Source of the DNA: an uncultured Chlorobiaceae bacterium
GTDB taxonomy: Bacteria > Bacteroidota > Chlorobiia > Chlorobiales > Chlorobiaceae
Direction: 5' to 3'
Assembly: GCA_903843305.1 (NCBI GenBank)
Contig: CAIMPI010000009.1
Location: 48,571 to 112,570, forward strand
DNA: 64,000 bases
Every line of letters starts with the position of its first letter. Position 1 is the stretch's first letter. Below, in pieces: positions 53,554-64,000 of the stretch. The notes under the pieces were generated by a model. The model was not told the DNA's origin, did not search any database, and saw nothing but the letters and a program-made list of their open reading frames with translations. The position numbers and the translations under genes were made by a program.

Positions 53554-54978
53554 TCACCCCATCCCCCCCAACTGCCGCATCAAATCCTTGCGCGCCATCC
53601 CGTACATGTGCACATAAAGCAGATTGAACATCAGCACCGCCGACCGCAGCCGGGGCGCACGGGCGGCACGCTTCACAGCATTCTGCACAGTAAAGACGCG
53701 GCTGGTGAGTGCGGTATAACTCGGGATGAACTCTTGCAAGGGAATGCGCAACGGTTTGTAGAGCATTTCCTGACCCCATGAAAACTTGAATGCGTCGTGG
53801 TCATCCGGGGAGTGGAGCAGGCGCCCTTCTTGTGCAAGCCGGTTGAAGACGCCGGTGCCGGGAATGGGACGCAGGAGGTTGATGCCGGGCACATCGACGC
53901 CGGTCTCTTCGATAAAGTATTCGAGTTTGGCGGGGAGTTCAAGGGTATCTTCGTCGAGGCCGTAGATGAAGCTGCCGTAAACGCATATCCCTGCCTGGCG
54001 GATCTGTTTTATGCACTCCACCTGGCGGGCTGCGGGGTTGTGAAACTTCTTGTGGGCATAGTTACTGCCATCGGTGAGGCTCTCAATGCCGATCAGGAGA
54101 GCGCCGCAGCCTGAACGGGCGAAGGCGTCGAGCAGTCGGGGTTTTTCGCCAAGGGCGGTGGTGGCTTGCCCTACCCATTTGATCTTGAAGGGCTCCAGTT
54201 CGCGAAAAAGCTGTTCGGCGTACTGTTCGTCAGCGTTGACGGTGTCGTCAAGAAAAAAGAAGATCCGTTTATCCTCTTTCAGGAAGGTTTCAACTTCCCT
54301 GAGAACAGCAGGAATGCTCCGTTGACGCAGCCGGTGGCCGTTCATGACGTGCACGTTGCAGAAATCGCAACTGTAGGGGCAGCCTCGGGTGGTCTGCACC
54401 ACATTGGTGGTAAAGTAGCTCTGGATGTCGAGCGCACTCTTGTCGACAATGCGGTCAATCGAGAGGTCGGGAAAGGATGCTACCCTATACTCCGGCTTGA
54501 GGGCGCCACGACGAAGATCCTCCTGCACCTCGCACCAGATATCGTCCGCTTCGCCGATCACAAGAGCATCGGCATGGTCGCGGCACTGGTCGGGGAAAAT
54601 GGTGACGTAGGGACCACCAAGCACCACCTTGATGCCTCTGGAGCGGAGAGCATGGGCAAGTTCAAACGCTGGCTTGACGGCGCCGGTCTGGACGCTGATA
54701 CCAGCCATGTCCCAGTGCTGGTCGAGGGGAAGTTTTTCGAAACGCAGGTCGCAGATGGTCTGGCTCACTCCCGCCACTTTCTGGGAGCTGAGAATCATCA
54801 GCGCCAGCGGCGGAATGGCGAACTGTGCCCGCCGGATAATGTTGCTCAGAGCGGTGTCTTTCAGCGAGCTGAAGAGGCTTCGTTTGGCTGAGGCGCTATC
54901 GAGCGAAGCGGCTCCGTCTACACCACTGTCGGCCTGGATAAAAATGAGCAGTACCTTCTTTTCTTCTGAAACCGGCAT
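53554..54978 (-). CDS. cobalamin-binding-domain radical SAM protein (BchE/DUF4070-like)
   Basis: A 474-residue protein. Residues about 60-140 form a B12-binding-like domain (GISVQTGAVKPAFELAHALR, VVLGGPYVTIFP), followed by the radical SAM motif CPYSCDFC and a TIM-barrel core (FFLDDTVNADEQYAEQLF, LLIGIESLTDGSNYA) and a DUF4070-type C-terminal region. The start ATG overlaps the mutS stop (TGATG). It is of the class that includes methyltransferases and BchE-like cyclases; the exact reaction is unknown. Its last 70 codons are duplicated at 50217-50430. Confidence 0.87.
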   Translation of the reverse strand: MPVSEEKKVLLIFIQADSGVDGAASLDSASAKRSLFSSLKDTALSNIIRRAQFAIPPLALMILSSQKVAGVSQTICDLRFEKLPLDQHWDMAGISVQTGAVKPAFELAHALRSRGIKVVLGGPYVTIFPDQCRDHADALVIGEADDIWCEVQEDLRRGALKPEYRVASFPDLSIDRIVDKSALDIQSYFTTNVVQTTRGCPYSCDFCNVHVMNGHRLRQRSIPAVLREVETFLKEDKRIFFFLDDTVNADEQYAEQLFRELEPFKIKWVGQATTALGEKPRLLDAFARSGCGALLIGIESLTDGSNYAHKKFHNPAARQVECIKQIRQAGICVYGSFIYGLDEDTLELPAKLEYFIEETGVDVPGINLLRPIPGTGVFNRLAQEGRLLHSPDDHDAFKFSWGQEMLYKPLRIPLQEFIPSYTALTSRVFTVQNAVKRAARAPRLRSAVLMFNLLYVHMYGMARKDLMRQLGGMG

Positions 54979-57596
54979 CAGTAGCCACCCCCGTTCCGAG
55001 CCAGTTCCTGCAGCTTTTTCAGCTCCAGCAGAGCATCGATCGGGGTGAGCCTGTCGAGGTCAAGAGCCTCAACAGCATGGCGAAGACGGTTGTCGGACTC
55101 TTCAAAAAGGCTGATCTGCATACTCTTGATTTTAGGTGGCCGAATCAGGGGAATTTCAATGTCGCGCTTTTCCATACCCGCAAGAATCTCCTTTGCCCGC
55201 GAGATCACCTCTGCTGGCATTCCCGCCATTTTAGCTACCTCAATACCGTAGCTGTTGTCGGTGGAGCCCCGGATAATTTTGCGCAGAAATATCACCTTGT
55301 CAGCAGTCTCAACGACGGTGGCATTGTAGTTTACCACGCCGGGCAGTCGGCTCTCCAGTTCGGCAAGTTCATGATAATGGGTTGCAAAAAGCGTCTTTGC
55401 GCCGATGGATCGGCAGATGTATTCGCTCATTGACCAGGCAATTGACATGCCGTCAAAGGTGCTGGTTCCCCGGCCAATCTCATCGAGCAGCAACAGGCTT
55501 CTGGAGGTCGCATTATTGAGGATGCTGGCCGCCTCATTCATTTCAACGAGAAAAGTACTTTCACCGGATGCGAGGTTATCGGAAGCGCCCACCCGAGTAA
55601 AGATGCGGTCAACCAGTCCGATCTCAGCCCGCTCTGCCGGCACAAAACTCCCAGCCTGTGCAAGCAGCACAATCAGACCGACCTGACGCAGAAAGGAACT
55701 TTTTCCGGCCATGTTCGGACCGGTAATGATCAGCATCTTCTGTTTGTCGTCGAAGTGGCAATCGTTCGGGACGTAGGGCTCCTCAACGCTCATCATCCTT
55801 TCGAGCACAGGATGACGGCCACCAATGATAACCAGCTTTTCCTGTTCCGTGATTTCAGGTTTGCAGTAACCGTATTCGACGGAAGAGAGGGCAAAAGAGC
55901 AGAGTGAGTCAATTTCAGCAATAAGGGAGGCGTTTTGCTGTATCTCGGAAGCTTTTTCGGCAATGAACTGACAGAGGTCGTGAAAAAGCTGTGCTTCGAG
56001 TACCAGGCTTTTCTCTTCGGCGTTGAGAATCTTCTCTTCGTACTCTTTCAATGCGGGAATGGTGTAGCGCTCTGCATTGACAAGGGTCTGTTTTTTCTCG
56101 TAATAGGGAGGAACCTTGTCAATGTTGGCACGGCTTATCTCAATGTAGTAGCCGAACACTTTGTTGAAACTCACCTTGAGCGAAGAGATGGTGGTGGCTG
56201 CCCGCTCCTCCTGCTGAATCTGCAGGAGGCGGTCTTTGGCTGTCGAGGCAACGGAGCGAAGATCATCAAGCTCAGCATGGCAGCCTTTGCGGATATAGCC
56301 ACCGTCACGCATGGATGCGCCTGATTCGGGATCAATCGCCTTTTCAATTCGGGCCGCAAGTTCCGGAAGTGGTTGCAGATTGGCCGCCAGGAATTTCAGT
56401 TGAACTGAAGCGGCATCAAGAAGGAGTTCCTGAAGTATCGGAATAGAGAAGAGCGAGAGTCCAAGCTGCCGAACTTCGCGCGGAATGGTGCGGAATGTTG
56501 CAATACGGGCGAGAGAACGCTCAAGATCGTTGATAGCTGCCAGTTGTTCGCTCAGTCCCTCTCGCATGACGCAGTTTTCGGCAAGCTCCGCGACGGCATT
56601 GAGCCGCCGGTGAATTTCCTCAACCCGTTTCAGTGGTCGCTGAAGCCAGCGACGGATCAAGCGTGCACCCATGGGGTTGCGGGTACGATCCATCACCTGC
56701 AACAGGCTTCCGTTCAGTGTTCCATCCTGCATCGAAGAGATAATCTCAAGATTTCTCTTGGTTTGCTGATCGAGCGTCATGTACTCGACGTTATGCAGCT
56801 CACCGATTCGGGTAATGTAGTTGAGACGGTTCTGTCTGGTCTCTTCCAGATACTGGAGCACAACTCCAGCGGCTACCCTTCCGGCACGGTTTCCCTCAAT
56901 GCCAAACCCTTTCAATGAGTGTGTCTTGAACTGCCGCGACAGCACCTCTTGCGCCTGCTCTTCGCTGAACATCCACGAGTCCAGTTCCGTCAGAAGCGTC
57001 TCCGCCGGAAGCGCTTTTTTCAGAAGTTCGGCACGTTCTCTCTCAGCAGAAGAAACAAGAACTTCAGATGGATGGAGTGAAAGAATAAAGTCTTTGAGCT
57101 CTTCGGGCTGCAATGAGACAATCTTGAATTCAGCCGTGGTCACATCAATAAAGGCAACTCCGGCAAGAAGCTTTCTGCCCTCTTTAACATAGGCAACAGC
57201 GCTGAGATAGTTGTTGTGACGATCGTCGAGCAGCTTGTCGCTGTAGGTAACACCCGGAGTAATAATGTCGGTGATTTCACGGCGGACGATGCCTTTTGCA
57301 TCGGACGGGTCTTCAACCTGGTCACAGACCGCCACCTTGAATCCTTTTTTTACCAGTTTGGCGATGTATCCTTCGCTGGCATGGTGGGGAAAACCCGCCA
57401 TAGGTATATCGGTGGTGCGTTTGGTCAGTACAATATTCAGCGCTTTAGAAACCGTGACGGCATCATCAAAAAAGGTTTCGTAAAAATCTCCGACCCTGAA
57501 GAGCAGCAGAAAATCGGGGTACCGCTCCTTTACCTCCAGATACTGCCGCATCATTGGAGAGTGCTCTTTCTGCATGGGACACTCTGCTTTGCTCAT
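54978..57596 (-). CDS. mutS: DNA mismatch repair protein MutS
   Basis: An 872-residue MutS of normal length. The N-terminal mismatch-recognition domain shows [18 protein letters not shown] with the Phe-x-Glu mismatch motif. The C-terminal ATPase has Walker [30 protein letters not shown] and the ATHYHEL motif. It recognises mismatches and recruits MutL. Its stop overlaps the start of the downstream radical SAM gene. Confidence 0.98.
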   Translation of the reverse strand: MSKAECPMQKEHSPMMRQYLEVKERYPDFLLLFRVGDFYETFFDDAVTVSKALNIVLTKRTTDIPMAGFPHHASEGYIAKLVKKGFKVAVCDQVEDPSDAKGIVRREITDIITPGVTYSDKLLDDRHNNYLSAVAYVKEGRKLLAGVAFIDVTTAEFKIVSLQPEELKDFILSLHPSEVLVSSAERERAELLKKALPAETLLTELDSWMFSEEQAQEVLSRQFKTHSLKGFGIEGNRAGRVAAGVVLQYLEETRQNRLNYITRIGELHNVEYMTLDQQTKRNLEIISSMQDGTLNGSLLQVMDRTRNPMGARLIRRWLQRPLKRVEEIHRRLNAVAELAENCVMREGLSEQLAAINDLERSLARIATFRTIPREVRQLGLSLFSIPILQELLLDAASVQLKFLAANLQPLPELAARIEKAIDPESGASMRDGGYIRKGCHAELDDLRSVASTAKDRLLQIQQEERAATTISSLKVSFNKVFGYYIEISRANIDKVPPYYEKKQTLVNAERYTIPALKEYEEKILNAEEKSLVLEAQLFHDLCQFIAEKASEIQQNASLIAEIDSLCSFALSSVEYGYCKPEITEQEKLVIIGGRHPVLERMMSVEEPYVPNDCHFDDKQKMLIITGPNMAGKSSFLRQVGLIVLLAQAGSFVPAERAEIGLVDRIFTRVGASDNLASGESTFLVEMNEAASILNNATSRSLLLLDEIGRGTSTFDGMSIAWSMSEYICRSIGAKTLFATHYHELAELESRLPGVVNYNATVVETADKVIFLRKIIRGSTDNSYGIEVAKMAGMPAEVISRAKEILAGMEKRDIEIPLIRPPKIKSMQISLFEESDNRLRHAVEALDLDRLTPIDALLELKKLQELARNGGGY

Positions 57597-57776
57597 GGTA
57601 TGATCATCAGTTATTAAAACCGTTTGAGAGCGGCAAACCCACCCCGTTTCGTGAAAAAGAAGCTACTTCAGCGAGACTTAATAAACAAGAGGGGGATTGT
57701 GCGCTTCTCTCTTGACAAGAGGTACAAGAAAAAGTATGTTGAGACAAAATTTGAGAATCCTTGATCTGTCGAGACT

Positions 57777-58217
57777 ATGGACATTATTCATACGCTGCTT
57801 CGCTTTCTGCACATTACCTCTTTTGCCGCATGGTTCGGTTCAGTGCTTGCCTCAATCTATTTTCTTAAAAGCATTGAAGAGAAGCTCACCGGTAACGCGA
57901 GCAATATCGGCGAATATACCTCACTGCTCCAGCGTTACATCAAGCTCGAAACAAAAATTGCCGACACTGGTTTCAAGATGGTCATTGTCACCGGTATTTT
58001 GCTGGCATCCTTGTATCATGGCTGGACGCTCTGGGTGTTTGTAAAAATTGCACTTATTGTGCTTCAGGTTGCCCTGACCCTTGGCTACATCACCCGTTCC
58101 ATACGCACACTCAGCTATCCCTGCACAGGTACTGAATATGCCAAATGGTATCGGCTCTTCACTCTTTCGCTCACCATGTTTGCCGTGGTGCTGACAGTCA
58201 GCTTTTTTTTACTCTGA
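57777..58217 (+). CDS. small four-helix membrane protein (CopD/DUF2269-like)
   Basis: A 146-residue protein with four hydrophobic helices. The pattern LLRFLHITSFAAWFGSVLA in helix 1, with a histidine, and FVKIALIVLQVALTL later resembles CopD/DUF2269-type haem- or copper-associated membrane proteins. Function uncertain. Monocistronic upstream of rplU. Confidence 0.7.
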   Translation: MDIIHTLLRFLHITSFAAWFGSVLASIYFLKSIEEKLTGNASNIGEYTSLLQRYIKLETKIADTGFKMVIVTGILLASLYHGWTLWVFVKIALIVLQVALTLGYITRSIRTLSYPCTGTEYAKWYRLFTLSLTMFAVVLTVSFFLL

Positions 58218-58325
58218 GCGCAATGGTTCGTTGTATTCGCAGATTCTCAGAGATACTTTTCCATAATTTGATTTTCAGGGAATTAATACTATATTAAAGA
58301 CCTTTATCACTAAAATATATCTGTA

Positions 58326-58613
58326 ATGCAGGCGCTGATCAAGATTTCCGACAAACAATATCTGGTACAACAGGGGGATACGCTCTTTGTCCCCAAACAA
58401 AAAACGGCAATTGGCGAAACTATGGAAATCAAAACCATGGCAGCGATTGACGGGGAAAACACTGTTCTGACTGCAGGCAGCATTCAGGCAAAAGTTCTTG
58501 CTCATGTCAAGGATGAGAAGGTTATCGTTTTCAAGAAAAAGCGCAGAAAACGCTATCAGTCAAGAAACGGGCACCGTCAGCAGATGACCCAGATTGAGGT
58601 TGTTTCGCTTTAA
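58326..58613 (+). CDS. rplU: 50S ribosomal protein L21
   Basis: A 95-residue L21 starting at MQALIKISDKQYLVQQGD. Conserved features are KQYLV, the basic FKKKRRKRYQSRNGHRQ region and a QIEVVSL end. It binds 23S rRNA. Followed by rpmA, as in most bacteria. Confidence 0.98.
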   Translation: MQALIKISDKQYLVQQGDTLFVPKQKTAIGETMEIKTMAAIDGENTVLTAGSIQAKVLAHVKDEKVIVFKKKRRKRYQSRNGHRQQMTQIEVVSL

Positions 58614-58647
58614 AAAAATTCAGGATTTTTAACGTTAATTTTTTGCT

Positions 58648-58902
58648 ATGGCTCATAAAAAAGGTGGCGGATCGACAAAAAACGGTCGCGACAGTAATCC
58701 GAAATATCTCGGGGTAAAAGCTGCCGGTGGCTCTACTGTAGCAGCAGGGACAATTATTCTTCGCCAAAGAGGAACCGTTATCAAGCCAGGCATTAATGCC
58801 GGATTGGGACGTGATCATACTATTTTTGCGCTTGCTGACGGCGTGGTGACCTTCCGAAACGGACGGAATAATAAAAAGCAGGTGAACATACTCCCCTGCT
58901 GA
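58648..58902 (+). CDS. rpmA: 50S ribosomal protein L27
   Basis: An 84-residue L27 opening [17 protein letters not shown], with the conserved N-terminal tail that reaches the peptidyl-transferase centre, and [10 protein letters not shown], then [11 protein letters not shown]. No cleavable N-terminal extension. Confidence 0.98.
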   Translation: MAHKKGGGSTKNGRDSNPKYLGVKAAGGSTVAAGTIILRQRGTVIKPGINAGLGRDHTIFALADGVVTFRNGRNNKKQVNILPC

Positions 58903-58933
58903 ACCATGCTTGCTATACAACAAGTTTTTTAAT

Positions 58934-58968
58934 AAAAAAGCCGTCTTGTTTTAAGTCGGCTTTTTTTA
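58934..58968 (+). terminator. intrinsic terminator after rplU-rpmA
   Basis: AAAAAGCCGTCTTG pairs with TAAGTCGGCTTTTT around a short loop and is followed by a T run. Confidence 0.9.
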
Positions 58969-58974
58969 TTATAA

Positions 58975-59979
<1,005 letters not shown>

Positions 59980-59983
59980 GGTG

Positions 59984-61030
59984 TCAGGGGAACTCGGGCT
60001 CTTCATGGGTTATACAATGAATAGCCCCGAGCCCCCAGACAAGATCAGTACAATCGATACCAACCACGTTCCTGTCAGGGAAAAATTCCTGCAGAATCTG
60101 AATGGCTTTCTGGTCTTGTGAACAACGGTAGGTTGGCACAAGAACCAGCGTGTTGGCGATATAGAAGTTTGCATAGCTGGCCGGCAAACGACACCCGTCA
60201 TGAAAAACCGGAGACGGCATGGGAAGCTTAACCACCGTAAGTGGATTACCGCCAAGATCCGTATACTGTTTAAGCCTCTCGTAGTTCTCCAGCAATGCCT
60301 CATAATTCTCATCTGCAGAGTCATCTTCAACGGCAATCACTACGGTCGTTTCATTGACAAAACGAGCCATATCATCAACATGTCCGTCGGTATCGTCACC
60401 CACAATGCCATCGCCAAGCCAGAGAACTTTTTCAACGCCGAGATATCGTCCCAGCTTCTCTTCAATCTGCTCGCGGCTCAAATCGGGATTGCGGTTAGGG
60501 TTCAAAAGACACGCCTCGCTCGTCAGCAACAGTCCTTTTCCATTGACATCAATAGAACCGCCTTCAAGAACCATGCCGGGTGAAACAAAAGGCAACTGCT
60601 GCAACGCGGCAATCTTTTCAGGAACGGCATTATCTTCATGGTAGGATTCATATTTTCCGCCCCAGGCATTGTATTCCCAGTTCATGATAACTTTTTCAAT
60701 CCTGCCTTTGCTCTGACGAAAAACATAGTTCGGGCCATGATCCCTGCACCAGGCATCATTGGTTGGAATACCATGAAAAAAAATACGCTCCATCCGGAGT
60801 TGCTCATGGTTTGAATTGCGAAACAATGTTAACAACTCCTGCTCGATTGCTTCATCAAGCACATTGATATGTACTTCCTCTGAAGAACTCAGCCAAGAGG
60901 CAATATCAAGAAACACTTCAGGTATCGGCTCAAACTTGCCGGGCCAAGTTTCAAGCCTGTGAGGCCAGGAAAGCCATGTCGCCTTGTGCATAGACCATTC
61001 AGGCGGCATGAAATAAGTAGACTCACTCAT
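59984..61030 (-). CDS. aguA: agmatine deiminase (peptidyl-arginine-deiminase family)
   Basis: A 348-residue guanidine-group hydrolase that converts agmatine to N-carbamoylputrescine. Conserved parts are WCRDHGPNYV, LEGGSIDVNG, the catalytic His/Asp region DTDGHVDDMARF and the C-terminal catalytic cysteine in GAIHCITHEEP. Convergent with mdh, 4 bp apart. The next enzyme of the pathway is encoded two genes upstream. Confidence 0.9.
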   Translation of the reverse strand: MSESTYFMPPEWSMHKATWLSWPHRLETWPGKFEPIPEVFLDIASWLSSSEEVHINVLDEAIEQELLTLFRNSNHEQLRMERIFFHGIPTNDAWCRDHGPNYVFRQSKGRIEKVIMNWEYNAWGGKYESYHEDNAVPEKIAALQQLPFVSPGMVLEGGSIDVNGKGLLLTSEACLLNPNRNPDLSREQIEEKLGRYLGVEKVLWLGDGIVGDDTDGHVDDMARFVNETTVVIAVEDDSADENYEALLENYERLKQYTDLGGNPLTVVKLPMPSPVFHDGCRLPASYANFYIANTLVLVPTYRCSQDQKAIQILQEFFPDRNVVGIDCTDLVWGLGAIHCITHEEPEFP

Positions 61031-61045
61031 AAATTTTTTATCAGT

Positions 61046-62299
61046 TCAGGCTTTGGCACTACCGACAACAAGCGATCTGATGCGCCTGATACGCTGCAAA
61101 ACCGGTGGATGAGAATAGTTTAAAAAAACATAAAGAGGATGCGGCGTCAGATTCGACAGGTTATTGCGTGACAACTTTTTCAGGGCATCGGCCAGCGCGG
61201 CGCCCTTTTCAACGGTTGATACCGCATAATGATCGGCTTCATACTCATGCTTTCGTGAAAGTGCGTGCATAAAAACAGAAATTACCAACTCAACAGGGGT
61301 ATAGAGCAGCGAAAAAAAGATCAGACTACCATAGACTGAGGTTTCTGTCATGAAAAAAGCCTGAAAAAGAGAGTGGTTATTGATAAAAAGGGAGAAAAGA
61401 AAAAGAAGTATTCCAAGATTGCAAAAGCTCAGGATCATGTTGACAATGATGTGCTTTTTCTTGAAATGACCTATTTCGTGTGCAAGAACAGCAACCAGCT
61501 CATGAACCGGATGTGCGGCAACAAGAGTGTCGAAGAGTGCAATTCTTTTCCGTTTTCCAAATCCAGTAAAAAAGGCATTTGCTTTTGCTGAACGCTTTGA
61601 TCCATCGAGAACATAAATACCGGAAAGAGGAAAATGAACCTTTTCTGCGTATCGCATGATAGAACTCTTTAATTCCCCATCTCCAAGAGGAACAAATTTG
61701 TTGAACAGAGGCATAATCCAGGTCGGGGCTACATACTGAAGCAGGAGGGAGACAAGGATAACTCCTCCCCATGCCCAGAGCCATGCCCGAGACCCCGCCA
61801 CCTGAAAAAACCAGAGAACTCCAGCAAGCAAAGGAGTGCCAAGCAAAAGAGCAAGAAATAAGATTTTTAAAATATCTGTGACAAAAACGGCCGGGGTGGT
61901 TTTGTTGAAACCGAATTTTTTTTCAATGACAAACGTTTTGTAACCACTGAATGGAAGTTCAATCAGCGACTGCATGAAAAGTAAAGCACCGATATAAAGG
62001 AGACCGTTGATAATCGGATTAGAACCAAATCTCCTTACAAAATGGTCGAGCAGATTAAAACCACCTGAAAACCAGAAAAGCAGGAGAATAAAAAGATCAA
62101 GAGCCGCGCTATATAATGACAAGCGAGTTGTTGCAGCAAGATAATCCCGTGATTTTTTATAGGAATCCTCATCAAACAGTCCGATAAACTCAGCAGGCAA
62201 TCCGGCTGCAGAGGCACGGAGATTCAGGAGTTCAGAAACCAGTTGAATGAAAAAGGTAATAATTAGCGTAAAAAAAATAATCGGGCCAAATATGTTCAT
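61046..62299 (-). CDS. M48-family metalloprotease (Ste24/CAAX prenyl protease type)
   Basis: A 417-residue membrane protease with several N-terminal helices, the zinc motif HEIGH in VLAHEIGHFKKKH, a third ligand in HEYEADHYAV and further helices. Overall layout follows Ste24 rather than the shorter HtpX. It lies between the two putrescine-pathway genes, 15 bp from each, apparently in the same operon. Confidence 0.92.
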   Translation of the reverse strand: MNIFGPIIFFTLIITFFIQLVSELLNLRASAAGLPAEFIGLFDEDSYKKSRDYLAATTRLSLYSAALDLFILLLFWFSGGFNLLDHFVRRFGSNPIINGLLYIGALLFMQSLIELPFSGYKTFVIEKKFGFNKTTPAVFVTDILKILFLALLLGTPLLAGVLWFFQVAGSRAWLWAWGGVILVSLLLQYVAPTWIMPLFNKFVPLGDGELKSSIMRYAEKVHFPLSGIYVLDGSKRSAKANAFFTGFGKRKRIALFDTLVAAHPVHELVAVLAHEIGHFKKKHIIVNMILSFCNLGILLFLFSLFINNHSLFQAFFMTETSVYGSLIFFSLLYTPVELVISVFMHALSRKHEYEADHYAVSTVEKGAALADALKKLSRNNLSNLTPHPLYVFLNYSHPPVLQRIRRIRSLVVGSAKA

Positions 62300-62314
62300 A
62301 GTGAAAAATTAATT

Positions 62315-63190
62315 TTATTCATCAAGAAATCGTTTCTGCAATTCACTGTAGGTTTCGATTCGGCGATCACGCAAAAACGGCCAGTGCGATCGATAATAAC
62401 CAATACGACTCCGATCACACTCGGCAAGAACAATGGCTTCAGCCTGATGTGCCGCATCCTGTATGATCTTTCCGAATGGATCGCAGACAAAACTGTTGCC
62501 CCAGAACTCCAGCTCACCTTCAGTTCCGACCCTGTTAGCCGCCGCAACAAAGACTCCGTTGGCAATGGCATGGCTTCGCTGTATGGTTATCCACGCATCC
62601 CGCTGCGAATGACGCACCTCTTCTGAACGCTCGTCGGTTGCCCAGCCAATAGCTGTTGGATAAAAAAGAATTTCAGCCCCTTTGAGCGCGGTCAGTCGTG
62701 CGGCTTCAGGATACCACTGATCCCAGCAAATCAGAACACCAATAGTCGCATAGCGGGTTTTAAAAACCTTGTATCCCAGGTCACCAGGCGTAAAATAAAA
62801 CTTTTCGTAAAATCCCGGATCATCGGGAATGTGCGTTTTGCGGTATTTGCCGAGGTAGCTTCCATCAGCATCAATCACTGCGGCTGTATTGTGATACAAG
62901 CCTCTTGCCCGTATTTCAAAAAACGAGGCCACAATGACTACCTCCAGCTCATGAGCAAGCTTCTGCATCACCACAGTTGATGGACCAGGCACCTGTTCGG
63001 CATACTCGAACGACTCATAATCCTCCGTCTGGCAAAAATAGCGTGTGGTAAAAAGCTCCTGCAGACAGATAATCCGTGCGCCCTGTGCCGCTGCCTCCCT
63101 TATTTTTTCGCACGCTTTGGCAATATTTGCCGCCGGATCATTCTGGCACGATGTTTGAATGAGCGCGATGGAGACCATATCGGAATACAT
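62315..63190 (-). CDS. aguB: N-carbamoylputrescine amidase
   Basis: A 291-residue nitrilase-superfamily enzyme when started at MYSDMVSIALIQT; the second ATG (63178) is also possible. The Glu-Lys-Cys triad is seen in LQELFTTRYFC, GKYRKTHIPDDPGFYEK and LICWDQWYPEAAR. It hydrolyses N-carbamoylputrescine to putrescine. Sequence further upstream in this frame is a shadow of menA. Confidence 0.93.
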   Translation of the reverse strand: MYSDMVSIALIQTSCQNDPAANIAKACEKIREAAAQGARIICLQELFTTRYFCQTEDYESFEYAEQVPGPSTVVMQKLAHELEVVIVASFFEIRARGLYHNTAAVIDADGSYLGKYRKTHIPDDPGFYEKFYFTPGDLGYKVFKTRYATIGVLICWDQWYPEAARLTALKGAEILFYPTAIGWATDERSEEVRHSQRDAWITIQRSHAIANGVFVAAANRVGTEGELEFWGNSFVCDPFGKIIQDAAHQAEAIVLAECDRSRIGYYRSHWPFLRDRRIETYSELQKRFLDE

Positions 63191-63204
63191 GAATGAACGA
63201 GTAA

Positions 63205-64000
63205 TTATTGAATGAGAAGACCAGCGGAAAAGAGAAGGCCGTGAAGAGTCATCAGTTTTCCCGTGCCAGCAAGAACATCGTTCAACTCCCTCCCTTCGCT
63301 TGCATAAAGTTTCCTGATCATACTGAACGCAAGTGGCGCTGAAATCAGGGAAAGCATACCCCACTTCGAAAAGCCGTTTATCGAGAGTAACACAGGCACA
63401 AGAAAAGCAATAACGGTCAGAACAATATAGAGTTTGCGTGCCCACTCACCGCCAATACGAGCCGGAAGTGTCATTTTGCCAACGATGCGGTCGGTAGCAA
63501 TGTCCCGGATATTGTTGACCAACAGGATATTGACCGAAAAGGCACCGGGCGCTACAGCCGCTAATAGTATTAGTGGCGACAATGTATGAGCCTGCACATA
63601 GTAGGTACCACCCACAGCGACAAGACCGAAAAAAACAAACACAAAGATGTCACCCAAGCCAGAATAGGCAATCGGATAAGGACCTCCGGTATAGGCCCAC
63701 GCAAAAAGGAGAGAAAGGAGGCCGATGATGAAAATCGGCCAGCCAGACGTATAGACGAGATAAAGTCCTAACAGAAAAACAGTGCCAACCAGCGCCGCCG
63801 ATACTTTGATCATGGTTTTTTCACTGATAATCCCTGCGGCTACAGTTCTCGTCGGACCGAGCCTTTCTGCCGTATCGGCTCCCTTTCGAAAATCGTAAAT
63901 CTCGTTAATGAAATTGGTCGCGACCTGAATACCGAGCGCACAGATCAGTGCCACAAGTGCCGGAAACATACTAAACCGGCCATCAGAAGCGGCAAGAGCA
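63205..64000 (-). CDS. menA: 1,4-dihydroxy-2-naphthoate polyprenyltransferase (5' end outside window)
   Basis: A UbiA-family membrane prenyltransferase; the frame stays open to the window edge upstream of the first ATG, so the N-terminus is missing. The first Asp-rich motif is TNFINEIYDFRKGAD and the second is NNIRDIATDRIVGK, with about seven hydrophobic helices. It makes the menaquinone precursor in the membrane. Confidence 0.92.
   Translation of the reverse strand, partial: ALAASDGRFSMFPALVALICALGIQVATNFINEIYDFRKGADTAERLGPTRTVAAGIISEKTMIKVSAALVGTVFLLGLYLVYTSGWPIFIIGLLSLLFAWAYTGGPYPIAYSGLGDIFVFVFFGLVAVGGTYYVQAHTLSPLILLAAVAPGAFSVNILLVNNIRDIATDRIVGKMTLPARIGGEWARKLYIVLTVIAFLVPVLLSINGFSKWGMLSLISAPLAFSMIRKLYASEGRELNDVLAGTGKLMTLHGLLFSAGLLIQ

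Noticed and set aside
5031..54891. Long plus-strand frames such as 11667-12443, 22716-23438, 54166-54891 and 5031-5549
   Set aside because: They are antisense to convincing genes, lack family features and have no ribosome binding sites.
53554..54978. bchE (cyclase of bacteriochlorophyll synthesis)
   Set aside because: The domain order is similar, but the DUF4070-type C-terminus and the mutS context do not support this specific role.

Overview
This window most likely comes from a green sulfur bacterium (Chlorobiaceae, Chlorobium/Pelodictyon-like). That is inferred from the housekeeping genes at the right end (mutS, rplU-rpmA, a lactate-dehydrogenase-like malate dehydrogenase, menA) and from the low-potential anaerobic metabolism on the left. 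No rRNA or tRNA gene was seen, so the assignment stays an inference.

Region 1 (1-42.5 kb) is one large accessory island with every gene on the minus strand. It has at least six transcription units. Each starts with the same ~40-bp promoter/operator box (palindrome GGTAT-N5-ATACC, then GGGATTT at fixed spacing on the coding strand), followed in every case by a leader with an intrinsic-terminator-like hairpin. Read 5' to 3' on the minus strand the units are: (A) two radical SAM-like proteins; (B) radical SAM-like protein, FMN split-barrel protein, a SsuABC/TauABC-type importer, a heterodimeric ABC exporter, a second radical SAM-like/FMN-barrel pair; (D) a NifH-like, NifD-like, NifK-like trio, a second importer with two binding proteins, an exporter pair, a heavy-metal-domain-like small protein and a TatD-linked-type radical SAM protein; (F) a lone HgdA-like protein; (C) an activase and three 2-hydroxyacyl-CoA-dehydratase/double-cubane-type subunits; (E) an outer-membrane porin, a binding protein, a second activase and dehydratase-type subunit (with the remnant of a deleted third gene), a third importer and a third exporter that runs off the window.

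The island thus combines two unrelated ATP-driven low-potential reductase architectures (nitrogenase-like and HgdC/HgdAB-like) with outer- and inner-membrane uptake and dedicated export, apparently co-regulated. The best reading is a scavenging/reduction system for one or more small molecules; the substrate cannot be told from sequence.

Region 2 (42.5-53.6 kb) is a graveyard of mobile and defence material: several toxin-antitoxin pairs (MazEF, AbiE-like, Phd/ParE, HigBA of HI1419/1420 type, PIN/DUF2281-like), two broken TIR genes (one fused to a formylglycine-generating-enzyme-type domain), an ATPase fragment, a transposase fragment, REP-like dispersed repeats and a duplicated 3' end of a radical SAM gene.

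Region 3 (53.6-64 kb) is ordinary chromosome: cobalamin-binding radical SAM protein, mutS, a small membrane protein, rplU-rpmA with terminator, mdh, the agmatine-to-putrescine pair aguA and aguB separated by an M48 protease, and menA running off the right edge.
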